This document shows, one piece after another, positions 33,241 through 45,034 of a stretch of 60,000 nucleotides of DNA. Origin of the DNA: Cryptomeria japonica. Taxonomy: Eukaryota; Streptophyta; Pinopsida; Cupressales; Cupressaceae. The stretch spans positions 267,420,425 to 267,480,424 of the forward strand of contig NC_081415.1 in NCBI RefSeq assembly GCF_030272615.1, written 5' to 3'. The notes beneath the pieces were generated by a model. It saw nothing but the letters and a program-made list of their open reading frames with translations, did not search any database and was not told where the DNA came from. Position 1 is the stretch's first letter. Every line of letters starts with the position of its first letter. The position numbers and the translations under genes were made by a program.

Positions 33241-33441
33241 TGGAAAATCTATCTCAAATTGAGGCTCATGATGTTGGGAAGATGGGTTTTGGTGGAGCCG
33301 AGATGTGGGATAAGCAGGTAGGGGAATAGACAGCACATCATTTACCTTAGCGAACAAGAATCCAGAACCTGCAACCGTAGAAAACTAGTACATCTCTTAT
33401 TTAGGGATAGAGAGTCAAGATGGAGTTAGAGCTAAGGTTTT

Positions 33442-35430
33442 TGTTGAGAACACAATTATACTAAGAGGTGGGGGGTGAATCAGTATAACGTCAAACTTTT
33501 ACTTTTTCAACTTAATAACAAAAGCACGTAACTTTATCTCAAAACATATTCATTGCATACTAACATTCACATGAGATCTAACTATTATGAACACAAATTG
33601 AACACAAGATATATACGTGGAAACCCTTATGGAAAAAACAACGGTAAAATAGCTTCCTTATATATAGAGAACTTCTTTTACAAATTCGTAGGTATCAACC
33701 CAGTAAAGGCACCAACCCCTCATTCAATTCATGAGTGCTTTACTCACTAGAGGAACCAACCCCTCATTCTCTTTAGAGACACCAACTCCTCATTCAAATT
33801 TCCACCTTTTAACGAATGATGGATAATCCTGTTCTTCACAAGTTCTCTTCTTCAAACTGCTACTACTTGACCATAAATCTGTCACTAAAAGCTGATCACA
33901 ATCTCCTTATAATTTCTTCAATATGCTGCATAAATCTGCTATGATCTTTCACAAATTTTCATGTATTCTTGCTATCAAATCTTGTCCACAAATCTGCCAT
34001 CTTCATGAATCTGCCTGTTGTTTTCATTAAGGCTTCACCTTAACTTTTTATACTCACCTTTTCAAATCTGTATGTTCTTCCCTTCTCAAATCTTCCCTTC
34101 ATCAACTCATAATGATTCTAACATAAATAATTCGCACAAATTTGCCTTCAATATATATTCTTCACAACAAAGTCAAGATCATATATATACTTTCATCATA
34201 CAAGATTTCTGGAGTACACAAGATTTTATTTCACATGCTTCACACCAACACTCCTCGAGGACCTTCTTTTACACAGTTCTCTTAAAGATGTCTTTTTTTA
34301 CACTTCACACCACACATCACCACTACTCCCTCTATATTTCTATTTCTATTTATATCTGCCTTTCACGTAAAGACATGTTTCTTCATATACAGCCACAATC
34401 TTTATATTAACCTTTCATCAACATTAATTAAATTGGAAGTACCTCTTTTCTTGTAGATATGGCACCTTTTCATGAAGACACATTAATCTTTGTTCATATT
34501 GACTTTTCTTTGAACCGCACCCCTTTGATTGGTCATATTAACTTCCCCTTAAACAAAATGTACCTTTTGGATGATCAGCCATATTGAAGTGAAAGTGCCA
34601 CGTTTCTTTGTTTGAAGGAATCGCTGCTTGTCTCAAAGGTTTGCTGACTTCTTTATAAAGTTTTTGCTTCCAAACAAATCGTTGTATTTTACAATTGCTG
34701 TCTACTTTATTTTTTCGTCTTTATTCAATTTTGTCTGTCTTTTCTACTTTATCTTTTTCTGTTTTGCTACCTTCTGATTTTTGTCTTAGATATTTTGTCT
34801 CTTGCATGCTTTTGTTCTAATATAATATTTTAATTTTTGTAATATAATTTCTGTGCATATATTCAAGATTACTTAATCCATATCAGTTTGCCAACTAATA
34901 TATATCTGAATCGCACTTCTGTTTCTTATATTCAAATGTCATTACTTTGTATTGCCATTTTTGCCTAGTAACAGACTGCCATTATAATATAATTGGAATT
35001 AATCGTAGTTCTGCATAATACAAAGTCCTTCATGTCTACATCTGTATCATCAATTTGCTATTGTATTAGCTTGTGGGGGATCTCTTGCTTCAGCTTCAAC
35101 ACTATGACCCTTGAGTCGTTTGTGTAGCTGTTGTGAGGATTTATATGCTATGATCACTGTCTTTAATTACTTGTGATTATACAATACTCTTCTTTTCTTA
35201 CTGCCTCTGTTCCATTCATGACTACCCATAAGATGAGTTGGCCAGTGAGTCAGCCAATATCTAGATATGTCCTTTGTCAATGATCCTTAATATAGTCGTT
35301 TATTTTCTTGTAAATACTTTATTCCACCATATGCTTTATCAACTCCACTGTAAGCCTCCATCCCATTCAATGTTCACTCTCTTGGATATAATCATCTTTG
35401 ACTTTGACATCAATGACAACATTTCCAACA
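33442..35430 (-). mobile_element. solo LTR, about 2.0 kb, inserted in LINE ORF1
   Basis: GTTTT is duplicated exactly at 33437-33441 and 35431-35435. The plus strand reads TGTTGAGAAC...CATTTCCAACA. On the minus strand it starts TGTTGGAAATGTTGTCATTG, like the remnant at 29283, and has a TATA box CTATATATAAGG at about 33656-33667. No internal coding region is present. The 130-codon plus-strand ORF at 34018 is Ser/His/Tyr-rich LTR sequence. Confidence 0.85.
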
Positions 35431-35827
35431 GTTTTGGACACAGATGTGTTGGAAACTACAATCCAGGCCTTTGGGTTTATGCCGGATTCAGCTACAGACT
35501 AGGAGGATTTGAGGGTGGAGGATCATGACACCCAACCTGTTAAGGACATTCCCATATCCCCTATGAAGGATTCTACCCCTTGCAAGGATTTTGAGGCCAG
35601 GGATACCATTGGAGCAGCTAATGAAATCTTTTAGGAGGAAGAGGATGTTTTAGGGCTGGGGAGACTGAAGGCATTCTAGAAAAAAGAACAATCAATCAGT
35701 CTGAATCTAAAACCCACAAGGTCAATAATGGAGAGAAGAAATCTAGGGGTCCGAAGACAACTAAGATGAAATTAGAAATAGCAAAAAGTGCTAAAGGTTG
35801 AAAGGATATCGGCCCATCCCAGAAGCC

Positions 35828-38800
35828 ATGAAAATCATATCTTGGAATGTCAGGGCTGCAATGCCTCTGAAAAGAGGCACCTGATCAAGCGATGTTTTGA
35901 TCAGACATTGCCTGATGTTGTGCTGCTTCAAGAAACAAAGCTCAGTAGGGAGGAGGCAAGGAGGTTTATCAGAAATGTGAGGTTCTGGGAGGGGTTTTAT
36001 GTTGAGGCTGAAGGGGCCTCTGGTGGCCTGGGATTCTTGTGGAATCCTACTAAGGTGTAGGCGGACCTGATTTTGCAAGATAAATATTGGCAGTTTGTCA
36101 GGCTTTTTTCCAGCACTATAAATGGGGAGTTCTACCTTCTAAATGTTTATGGTCCCACGAGTACTGCTCAGAAAAGGGAGGTATCGCAGGGCCTTTCAAA
36201 TATCATCCAGGACTACAGAGACAAGGTGTTGATCATTGGAGGTGATTTTAATGCTATGCTGGAAGCTGCAGATAAAAAGGGTGGTAGGAGTATGTTTAGG
36301 ACGGTTCAAGCACATTTCCAGAATTTTGTTACAAGGAATGGCCTGTTGGAAGTCAAACATAGCAATGGTGCCTTCACCTGGACTAATCATAGACAGGGCT
36401 TCCTGAATATAGCTGAGAAACTCGATCGTTTTTTCTTGGCTGGAAACTGAGCTGATCAATCTTTTGTATTTGAAGGATGTATCTTACCCTTCATTGGATC
36501 AGATCACTATCCGATCTCCCTTTTGCTATAGAATGACTCCATCCTAGTCAGATGTCCATTTAAATTTAAAAAGATGTGGTTGCATGCAGGAGGACTCAGA
36601 GAACTTATTGAGCAGTGGTGGAAGAGTGCTCCAGCTAGGGAAGGTAATAAAGCTTTTATCTTTTTCAAAAAGTTGCAGTTTGTTAAATCTAGCTTGAAAG
36701 AATGGAATAGGATGCAGTTCAAAGATATTTTTGTTGAAAAGTTCCAAATGGAAAAGAAATTGAAGGAACTTCATGGTAAGGTTATTAAACAAGAAATGGA
36801 AGAAGTGGATTTTGTTGAGGATAAGTCTTTGAATTTTCAGTAGTCTGAAATTCTAGCAAGAGAAGAGGTTTTTTGGTGCCAAAAATCTAAAGAATGTTAG
36901 TTGAAGGAAGGTGACCATAACACGAAATTCTTTCATAATTCAGTTAAGGCACGACGATCACGCAATTGAATCCATGCCATAAGTAGTATGGATGTTTGAT
37001 GGTTGGAAGATGGAGAAGAAATTAACGAGGTGATAAATTACTTCAAAAATTTGTTGTCTGTGGAGGACGATTTGACCGCCAAGGCAAATGTTGATATATT
37101 AAATGTTATTCCAAGTGTGCTTTCAGAAGATCAGAATAACATGCTTCTGAGAGGACTCCAAGTCCAGATGGCTTCCCTGCAATTTTAACAAAAAAATTCT
37201 GGGACATCCTTAAAGAAGATTTTGGAAGAATCTAGAGAAAATAATTTTGTTTTGAAAGATATGAACAACACTTTGATCGGCCTTATTCCCAAAAAAGAGA
37301 TTGTGGAATCCTGTGACAACTTCAAGCCAATTTCCCTATGTAACACAGTGTATAAAATCATTTCCAAAGTCATAGCTCATAGACTGAAGCAAGTTTTAGG
37401 TTCTATCATTTCTGAAGAATAGAGTGGGTTCGCCCTAAATAGGTCTATTGTGGAAGGTCTAATAATTGCTCATAAAGCCATTCACTCAATCAGATTGGCC
37501 AACGGACATTAAAAAGGCCTATGATCAAGTCTACAGAAGTATTTTGTTGAAAGTCCTAGAAAGATTTGGTTTCTATCAAAAATGGGTGGATTGGGTCTGC
37601 AACTGCATTTGTAGCCCACGTTTTTCAGTACTGGTAAATGGAAGCCCTCAGGGCTTTTTCCAAACTTCTAGGGGAATCAGGCAAGGGGACCCCATCTATC
37701 CCTTCCTCTTTATCATTATAGCCAAAGTTTTGGGAAGATTTATCTTCAAGAGGAGGATTGAGGGTTAGTGGAAAGCGGTGAAAATTGCTAGAGGTATCAA
37801 CCCAACCTCACACCTCCAGCTTGCAAATGATACTCTTCTAGTGGGTAAGTCTTCCCTTTGTGAGGCTCAATGTATGAAATCTACTTTGGACCTCTGCAGT
37901 CAGGCTTCTGGTCAAAAAAATAATTGGAAGAAATCAGAGATTTTCTTTTTTAATACAAGCATAGAGAAGCAACAAGATATTTCTACAATTTTAGGGAACA
38001 AATCAAGAGCTTTACCAAGTAAATTTCTTGGTATCCCTCTTTTTTGTTGAGCTTGTAAATCAAATCTTTGGAGCAATCTAGTGGACAGCTGTCTGAGCAA
38101 AGTGGATGGTTGGAAGAGTAAATGGCTAACCTCGATGGGTCGTATCCTTATGTTAAAGTCAGTGATCTCTGCCATTCCAATTTTCTCAATGATGTACCTC
38201 AGAATTCTGTCTCAAGTCATCAAGGTGATAGAGCAGAAGATGAGGAATTTTTTCTGGAATGGAAATCATGATCAGGATGAAATTCATTTACTAGCATGGG
38301 ATAGCATTTGTAAACCAAAACATGAAAGAGGGGCTGGTTTGACATGTTGGCATATCATGGTTAATCTGAGCTACTGCTGCACTCACTAACTTTGAGTTTC
38401 ATGCACTGCACTCACTACCGCACAATCGAGACACTGCCATATCACTAAATGAAACTATCCTCCTTATTTAGACTAAATGACCTTTTATCAAGTTTTGGCC
38501 TGTTAATGGGCCTATCCAAGTTGATCTGAAAGCAAAGGAGGCATAGGATGTTGAGTGGAGTAGACCTGAAGAGGGTTGGATCAAGTTGAATTTTGATGGG
38601 GCGGCAAAGGGTAATCCAGGCACATCGGAGGCAGGATGTATGGCGAGAATTGGAGCAGTGATATCCTGGCAATAGGAACCAAGAAGTTGGCGAAGGGCAT
38701 GAATAACGAGGTCGAAGCCCAAGCCGCTCTATTGGGAATTAAAATGGCAAATAAATTAGCAGTATCAAAGCTTCATTTGGAAGGGCACTCATAGATAATC

Positions 38801-39022
38801 ATAAACTCTATAATAAAAGGTGAAACATTGACATGTAAAATTAATAAATACATTAAAATAATTAGACATCACCTAAAATCTTTTAATAATTATTTATTCT
38901 CTCACACAAGGAGATGTGGGAATTCCATGGCAGAAAAGTTGTCGAAGGTGGCAATGTTAATTAATGAGGGCCAGGCAAAGGAGATTTGGGAGGATTTCCA
39001 AGGTGTGCAGCTAGATTTTTAA
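35828..39022 (+). pseudogene. LINE ORF2: endonuclease, reverse transcriptase, RNase H
   Basis: The ATG at 35828 starts MKIISWNVR, and a frameshift follows within 30 nt. Endonuclease motifs: LLQETKLS (about 35926), GGDFNAM (36239) and GSDHYPISLL (36499). RT motifs: LIGLIPKK, FKPISLCN, the shifted segment KKAYDQVYRSILL (37513), RGIRQGDPIYPFLF (37669) and LANDTLL at about 37819, where the F-A-D-D box reads A-N-D. Near 38560 the RNase H begins with KLNFDGAAKGNPG, then NNEVEAQAALLG (38700) and SMAEKLSK (38926). About ten stops are spread along it. It would nick target DNA and reverse-transcribe LINE RNA in place. Confidence 0.9.
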
Positions 39023-39811
39023 AGGATGTTGAGTTGTGTGGCTCGATTTCTAAAGGATGTCGTACGCCGTCAAAAGTTGATAGTAGTTATAGCAAGTAAA
39101 GTGTCTACACAAAGCTTGGGGGTATTGTTAATGATAGAGGTGGCATTTCCTTCACCTCACAAAACAGTGTTGAGAGAGCTTTGACAGATGAAGGAGACGG
39201 GTGGCGATAGTCTATTGAGTATAGAGGTAAACTTCTCGTTGGTTACCCCTAAACAATAGCCAGCTTTCCTAGGCTAGGTGTCGGTGAAACGAATGCTAAT
39301 CATATTCAAATATGAGGAGCCCATATTTATGCTGATTATGAATATCCTCCTGGGAGAAAAATTCATGAGCACAGCACATCAATATAGAACCAATGCTGAT
39401 ATAGCATCCATGGTTATGGCATGGGGGCTAGAGTTGGGTAAGAAGGAGGATGCTCTTTGGGTAATGAAGCAGTGTGTTGGTGAGGAACAGTTGTATGGAA
39501 TGAAAGTTTTACTGGAGATATCGCAACCTGGAGTTGATCTTTCGACCCGTAACAGAGAGTGTGTGCAGGTTGGTGACCTCGAACCACTAATGTGTCCCTT
39601 CATCCAATGGAGCGCAACTTCCGACAAGGACAAGCACCAAGCGAAAGCTTAGATAGGGTGCGATGTGCTGAAAGATTCCCTGAGGGAAAAAGCGTTGGAA
39701 GGGAGCGAAGGCAAGGATGTGGCGGCTCAAAGGAACAAAAAGCATTTCCAATTTAATCCAAAACATCATTGGGTTGATAGCCCCTTGAAGCCACAGAAAA
39801 ATAAGAAATGA
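39023..39811 (+). pseudogene. C-terminal extension in frame with LINE RNase H (unknown)
   Basis: After the RNase H stop at 39020-39022 the same frame stays nearly open for about 260 codons, broken by stops near 39181, 39256, 39274 and 39650. It includes EVAFPSPHKTVLREL, then a Met/Leu-rich stretch (39278-39380), WGLELGKKEDALWVMKQC and a Lys-rich end closing at 39809-39811. The low stop density over this length suggests former coding sequence. I recognise no domain. It could be an extension of ORF2, a third ORF or chance. Confidence 0.4.
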
Positions 39812-39955
39812 GCCTTGTTTCTCTGAGTTACAATTTTTGTCACTATTTGGTTATAGTGTTTTCACTAGTAATGTGTAATTTTTTGTCTAAATAGTCACTG
39901 TAATTTTGTATATTCTGTAGAAAATAATTGGATATGGTGCACAAGGTTTAGTATG

Positions 39956-42197
39956 TAAATGACCATTAAACAAAGAACTAAATATAGATGACTACAATAT
40001 AATTAAATATTCTAATACCCTCCCTTAATGGTCATTCTATCTACTTACTACCCTACAGAAGACACTGTAGGTCTTTTGATCACAAATGAAAAGAACACTC
40101 TGCTGCAGTGGAGACCCTCCCTAGATCTGAAAAGTGTTAATGACCAAGAATACCAAAATCCATCCAACCTGACGTTGGGTAACCAAACTGAACCCTGAAA
40201 CCATGATTTTAAGGAAAATCGGCAAACCCTTTTGCAAAAGAGTATCAACTCCAAAACTGACTGCAAGATACCACGGTTGCAGATGTTCGCCCTAGCAAGT
40301 GCGACCCAAACTAACTACAACAAAGCATGATTTTGAGGAAAAAAACGTCAAACCTTGAAAAAGGAACCCTCAGAAAGAGAATTTTTCGATTTTGAGGAGA
40401 AAATCGAAAAACCAAGAAATTTGAGGTTACAAATCATCGTTTTTGTGGAAAAAAAACGATAAAACCCAAATAATTAAAATCTTACGCGAATATCGCGGAT
40501 TACAAATGAGATAATTTTTAAGGGAAAATTATAAACCCTGCGAACAATTTTCCAGATTTTTGAAGGTTTCGAAGGTTTTTGGTTCGTGGGCAAATTTCTT
40601 TGTGCTAGGCAGCAGTTCATGTTTTTTAACAGTTCTGGAGATTTTCAGGAGGTTTTTTTTTTGCAGATTGAAAATTTTCCCAGGGTTTTTGCAATTTTCG
40701 ACTAGGGTTTTGACCCTTCAATTCAAGTCGAAATTTTATTCTAGTTGCAGATTCTTAGTGGGTTTTTCAAGACCTCAACTGGGTTGTCGTCAAATTTTTA
40801 TGGGTGCATCGTTTTTCGTGCCTCAATTTTTGAGCCGTCTGATCTGCATTCTGTTTTCAGATTCTTGGTGGGTTTTTCGAGAGTTTTTCTGGGTTGGTCT
40901 CAGATTTTTTGGGTGCCTCATTTCCGCACCTCAAATTTTGTGCCAGCAAATTTGCCTTGGAATTTAAAAACAATTCACAATTTCTGCTATTTTTGTGGAC
41001 GTTGGGATTTTTGCTATTTTTTTTTGGGCACCATTTATGCTGTTTTAAGTGTGCAGAATTTTTTTTAATTTTTGGGTTTCTTCCAAACCTTGAAATTCGT
41101 GCCTTAGAATTCGTGCCAAAATTTTCCTCCAGGGATTCAAATTTTTTTGTGCAGTTGCTTCTATTCTGATTTTTGAATCAGATTCTTCTATCTCATGCTT
41201 TCACTAGGTTGACCTCGTTCAACCTCCATTTTTGTGATGGCATCTTTGACCAACATCATGTTGGAACACAGACAAAAGTTCAACAACTGCCACAACACCT
41301 AGAAACAGTGCATGTTCACGATATTTGAATATCGTTGCCTTGATCAGATTGATTTAGGCGAGACCTCGTCTTATAGGTCCCAGGGCTTTCACGATTTTTT
41401 CCTGAAAAATTGTCTGTCGGTTTTCTGATTTTTTCCACAAAAAATCATGGGAGGGTTTTCACGATTTTTTCCTCAAAAATTGTTCGCAGGGTTTATAATT
41501 TTCTCTTTAAAATTATCTCATCTATAATCCACGATATTCGCATAAGATTTTAATTATCTGGGTTTTACCTTTTTTTCCACAAAAACGATGATTTGTAACC
41601 TCAGATTTCCTGGTTTTTCGATTTTCTCCTCAAAATCGTAAATTCTCTTTTCGAGGGTTCCTATTTCAGGGTTTGACGGTTTTTTCCTCAAAATCATGCT
41701 TTGTTGCAGTTAGTTTGAGTCGCACCTGTTGGGGCGAACATCTGCAACCATGGTATCTTGCAGTCAGTTTTGGAGTTGATACTCTTCTGCAAAAGGGTTT
41801 GCCGATTTTCCTCAAAATCATGGTTTCAAGTTTCAGTTTGGTTACCCAACATCAAGTTGGATGGATATTCTTGGTCATTAACACTTTTCAGATCCAGGGA
41901 GGATCTCCACCGCAGCCAAGTGTTCTTTTCATTTGTGATCAAAAGACCTACAGTGTCTTTTGTAGGGTAGTTAGTAGATAGAATGACCATTAAGGGAGGG
42001 TATTAGAATATTTAATTATATTTTAGTCACCTATATTTAGTTCCTTGTTTAATGGTCGTTTAGCTTTTGAGTTAATTGGCTTTTAAGCTTTATTTAGCAT
42101 TTAGCTTTTTCTTTTTAGTTAATTAGCTTTTAAGCTAAATGACCATTAAACAAGGAACTAAATATAGGTGACTACAATATAATTAAATATTCTAATA
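39956..42197. mobile_element. foldback element related to the TRIM at 17.5 kb
   Basis: Two inverted arms of nearly 600 bp (about 39957-40553 and 41474-42063) flank about 920 bp. Direct GTATG (extended GTATGTAA) lies at 39951 and 42198. Each arm contains an LTR-like end, then CCCTCCCTTAATGGTCAT, which on the other strand is a purine tract next to an LTR start, and then internal sequence shared with 17758-18500. It therefore looks like two 3' halves of a TRIM-like element joined head to head. It is inserted in the LINE 3' UTR and carries no coding potential I can support; ORFs at 40560-41170 are Phe-rich reads of T-runs. A 110-bp repeat lies near 40751-40960. Confidence 0.65.
42001..42197. repeat. 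197-bp near-perfect palindrome
   Basis: The first 68 bp, starting TATTAGAATATTTAATTATA, are inverted at 42130-42197 with only about two mismatches. The centre has two direct copies of GTTAATT(A/G)GCTTTTAAGCT. It forms the right end of the foldback element, and its second half matches the left end at 39957-40016. Confidence 0.85.
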
Positions 42198-42951
42198 GTA
42201 TGTAAGTAAAGCTGTGAATTTTTGTATAGTCTCATACAGTGTCGTTGGATTTAGGTTGCTAGGGTGTTATTGTAGGGTTTGTTTATGGATATCGGTGGAC
42301 TGGTTCTTCTATGCTTTTGTACTCTTTATTTTTTCTATAAATAAAATCAACATCTGTTACCGATCAAAAAAAACAGCAATTATTTAATTACTTTTGGGCC
42401 GACCTCACTTCATATCGGTGCCTTCATCATATACAATTAATGTAGAGGCTGGCCAACTCTCTTGGTAGTATGAAAACTAAAGGGCCAGACATATAAATTG
42501 CCCAAGTTAATGAAGAAATTAAAAAGATAGCAATTGTAATTAATGGCAGGAAAATAATTAAAAAACGGCAGATATCAGTTTTAGGAGCAGTGATTAGTTT
42601 AAAGGCAGCAATGGTAACAAAGAGACATGTTAAAAGGTTATCTCTTTTCAAAGAGATACATCACTTCATAGAAACGTGGGGGTATAAAAGGAGAATAAAG
42701 AATCTATTTAGGAGGGAATAGGAATTTAGATTCGAAATTTAATACAGAAAATCAGGATAGAGGGAAACATCGGCAGCAATCAATAAAAACACACATAAAA
42801 ATCAGGGAAAGACCACTGTTGAGAAGCAAGCGCGAATTGGGATCAGGCCTACATCAGATCAGATCCAAATTCATTGCATCAAACAGATAATATCATTAAT
42901 ATTATCTTTGTGGGCAAATTCTAGGGTAAATCCAGAAGGGGACATTACAAT

Positions 42952-42963
42952 TGGTATCAGAGC
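42952..42963 (+). other. primer-binding site, initiator Met-tRNA
   Basis: TGGTATCAGAGC, two bases after the interrupted 5' LTR ends in ACATTACA. It confirms the element strand and the LTR end. Confidence 0.9.
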
Positions 42964-43599
42964 ACCATTCCTGCCAGCCTGAGGGACAGAGAATTTGAAC
43001 AAGTTAAAATCAGAGTGCAACCAAATGTTCAGTTGATCTCACAAAACAATTCCATGACCCTTTTGTATGTTCACTGAAACCACCTGATTTCTGATTAGAA
43101 CTTGCTAAAAATTGACTTTGCTACCAAAAATTTATGCTTTTTATCCAGAATAAATATATCCTATTAACTAAAATGCTTAAACTTCTCTCCTCTATCTACT
43201 TAAATAATTTGGAGAAAAAAAAACAAATTTAGGTTTCCATATATTTAGTTTTGAACTATGGAGAGAGCTGGAAGTAAAACAGAATGTAGAATCTTGTTCA
43301 TCAAAATAATGAAAAAATAAAGTGGCTTCATTTTCAGGTCCAATAAGGAGATACGAGCTGTTTTTATTAGTGTTTGTTTTAAGATGCTGAGCTGAGTTAT
43401 GTTCAGGGAAATACTATTGTTGTTTTTGCCACAACAACCTGATAGAATTCATAGTTTCAACAATTGCTTTACTTAAGAAGGAATCTGAATGTAAGGTGCC
43501 TAAACAAACTTAAATGAAACCTTTGTTTCCAGGCAGCAATATTACAGGGACAGAAAAATTGTGGCAGACAATTTTCTCTTAATCCAACTAAATCGTGGG

Positions 43600-43846
43600 A
43601 GCAAAAAGGTGGGGTTAGGCCCTCTTTCTGGCTCTAAGTGGCTTACGACCAGCAATGCAAGGTTAGGCTCCCTTGCCGGCTCATGGAAGCAGAAAGGTGG
43701 GGTTAGGCCCTCTTTATGGCTCTAAATGGCTTATGAGCAGCAAGGGAGGGTTAGGCCCCCTTTCCGGTTCATGGAAGCAAAAAGGTGGGGTTAGGCAGTA
43801 TTTCTGGCTCTAAGTGACTTATGAGGAGCAAGGTGGGGTTAGGCCC
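43600..43846 (+). repeat. 88-bp tandem repeat built on GGTTAGGC(C/T)C
   Basis: GTGGGGTTAGGCCC-type words recur at about 43611, 43699 and 43787 (88-bp spacing) and at 43835. Half-unit copies (GGTTAGGCTCCC, GGTTAGGCCCCC) lie between. A related half-unit continues at 47650-47690 on the other side of the nested insertion. This is the internal region of the 17-kb element and is non-coding. Confidence 0.75.
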
Positions 43847-44630
43847 TGTTGACGTGTTTTTTATGACAGTGCCAAACACAGAATAAAATTGCCTAACGGT
43901 CACTTCACTCTCTCTTGATCGAAGTACGATTGTATGCTAAGATTGCAGTAAGTTCAGACAATTGACTCCAAGGTTCCTATATGCAATGGGCGTGCCTCAA
44001 TTGGCTAATGTGATTGATGGTAATCCAATGGGACTTACGCACACATGAAGAAGATTAAACGATTTATAACATTCAAGGAATTTAGCCGCGAATGATTTAG
44101 AAATGAAGGGCTCTTTTTTAGGATTTTTGAGTTTAAATATGCAGAAAGTAAATAGGAAGGGTTTAGAAATGCTAAGCTAACTCTAAGAACAAAGAGACAA
44201 TGATTGCTTGGGTGAAACCAAACCGCACTTTGCTTCACCAACTTCGTACAACTACACAAAGACAGTGCAATCTTCAAGCAGGAGTTTTTCATACCACCAA
44301 TGGACACCATCATAGAACAATGTCCACCCGATGATCGAAGTTAAGTTTCCACATATGAAAGGCTCAGACTAACCTTACAAAGTTAATAACAATCAGCTAC
44401 TAACAAAAGGTATGAGCAAGGGTTTCACTGCAAACAATCTCATCAATCCCGTTCATCTAACAACTGAAATCAAATCTACTCTAAGTGAAGAGAGCGAGAC
44501 CATGCAAGTTATAAAACAGAACAAACATACACCATCAAATTGAACAATGTATTAAGTTAATTGCTTCAACAACTTATCGCAAACAATCTCAAAAGCAATC
44601 TCTCCTCCATTACAAATGAGAGGGGTCACC

Positions 44631-44640
44631 CCTTTATATA
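44631..44640 (-). promoter_or_regulatory. TATA box in the 3' part of the nested element
   Basis: The minus strand reads TATATAAAGG followed by GGTGACCCCTCTCATTTG, the arrangement of a plant LTR core promoter. It supports the view that the 44.6-kb end is an LTR. Confidence 0.4.
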
Positions 44641-45034
44641 GGATTCAAGCCTTGAGGTCATGCAAACCCTAATTAGGGTTTTCCCTAAAAGATTCCCCAC
44701 ACATGATGCAACAAGGTCGGAATCCACAATAAATGCCCATTATGCCCATATACAATTAATTCCAGCCCATTACAATTGGTATCCAAAATGCATTAAATGC
44801 ACCACTCTTCACTAAATTTGCCCAACATGCACTAAATATTCCTCCATGCAAAAATCGCCCCATTATGTCATAAATGCACCATCATTTCCACACGCAACGG
44901 CTGCATGCAAAAAGAATCAGCCATAATGCCTTAAATGTGACAACTACATGCAAAAAACATGCTCCATTAATTCAACATGCGTTGACCCGACTACCACTTG
45001 GTCAAAATATTCCAGCAATAAATATGCCAATATG

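Larger units (their letters stand above)
32048..42372 (+). mobile_element. L1-type LINE with endonuclease, RT and RNase H, carrying two insertions
   Basis: The 14-bp target duplication ACAG(A/C)AATTATTTA lies at 32034-32047 and 42373-42386, with one mismatch. The 3' end is AATAAAATC...GATCAAAAAAA, an A-rich tail. ORF1 has a DUF4283-like part and a zinc knuckle. ORF2 has an exonuclease-endonuclease-phosphatase domain, RT and a plant/archaeal-type RNase H. A solo LTR (33442-35430) and a foldback element (39956-42197) are inserted. Removing these leaves about 6.1 kb, normal for a plant L1. Several stops and frameshifts show it is old. Confidence 0.9.
31876..42949 (+). repeat. 5' LTR of the 17-kb element, interrupted by the LINE
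   Basis: The first 172 bp are at 31876-32047 and the other 563 bp at 42387-42949. Together they align with the 3' LTR at 48232-49015 except for a deletion of about 50 bp after ATGAAAACTAAA near 42480. The end GGGGACATTACA is followed by the primer site. Confidence 0.85.

Noticed and set aside
34018-34410. 130-codon plus-strand ORF
   Set aside because: It is inside the 2-kb solo LTR and antisense to its promoter.
40560-41169. Phe-rich ORFs (up to 135 codons) in the centre of the foldback
   Set aside because: They derive from T-rich sequence and a 110-bp repeat, with no domain or conserved frame.
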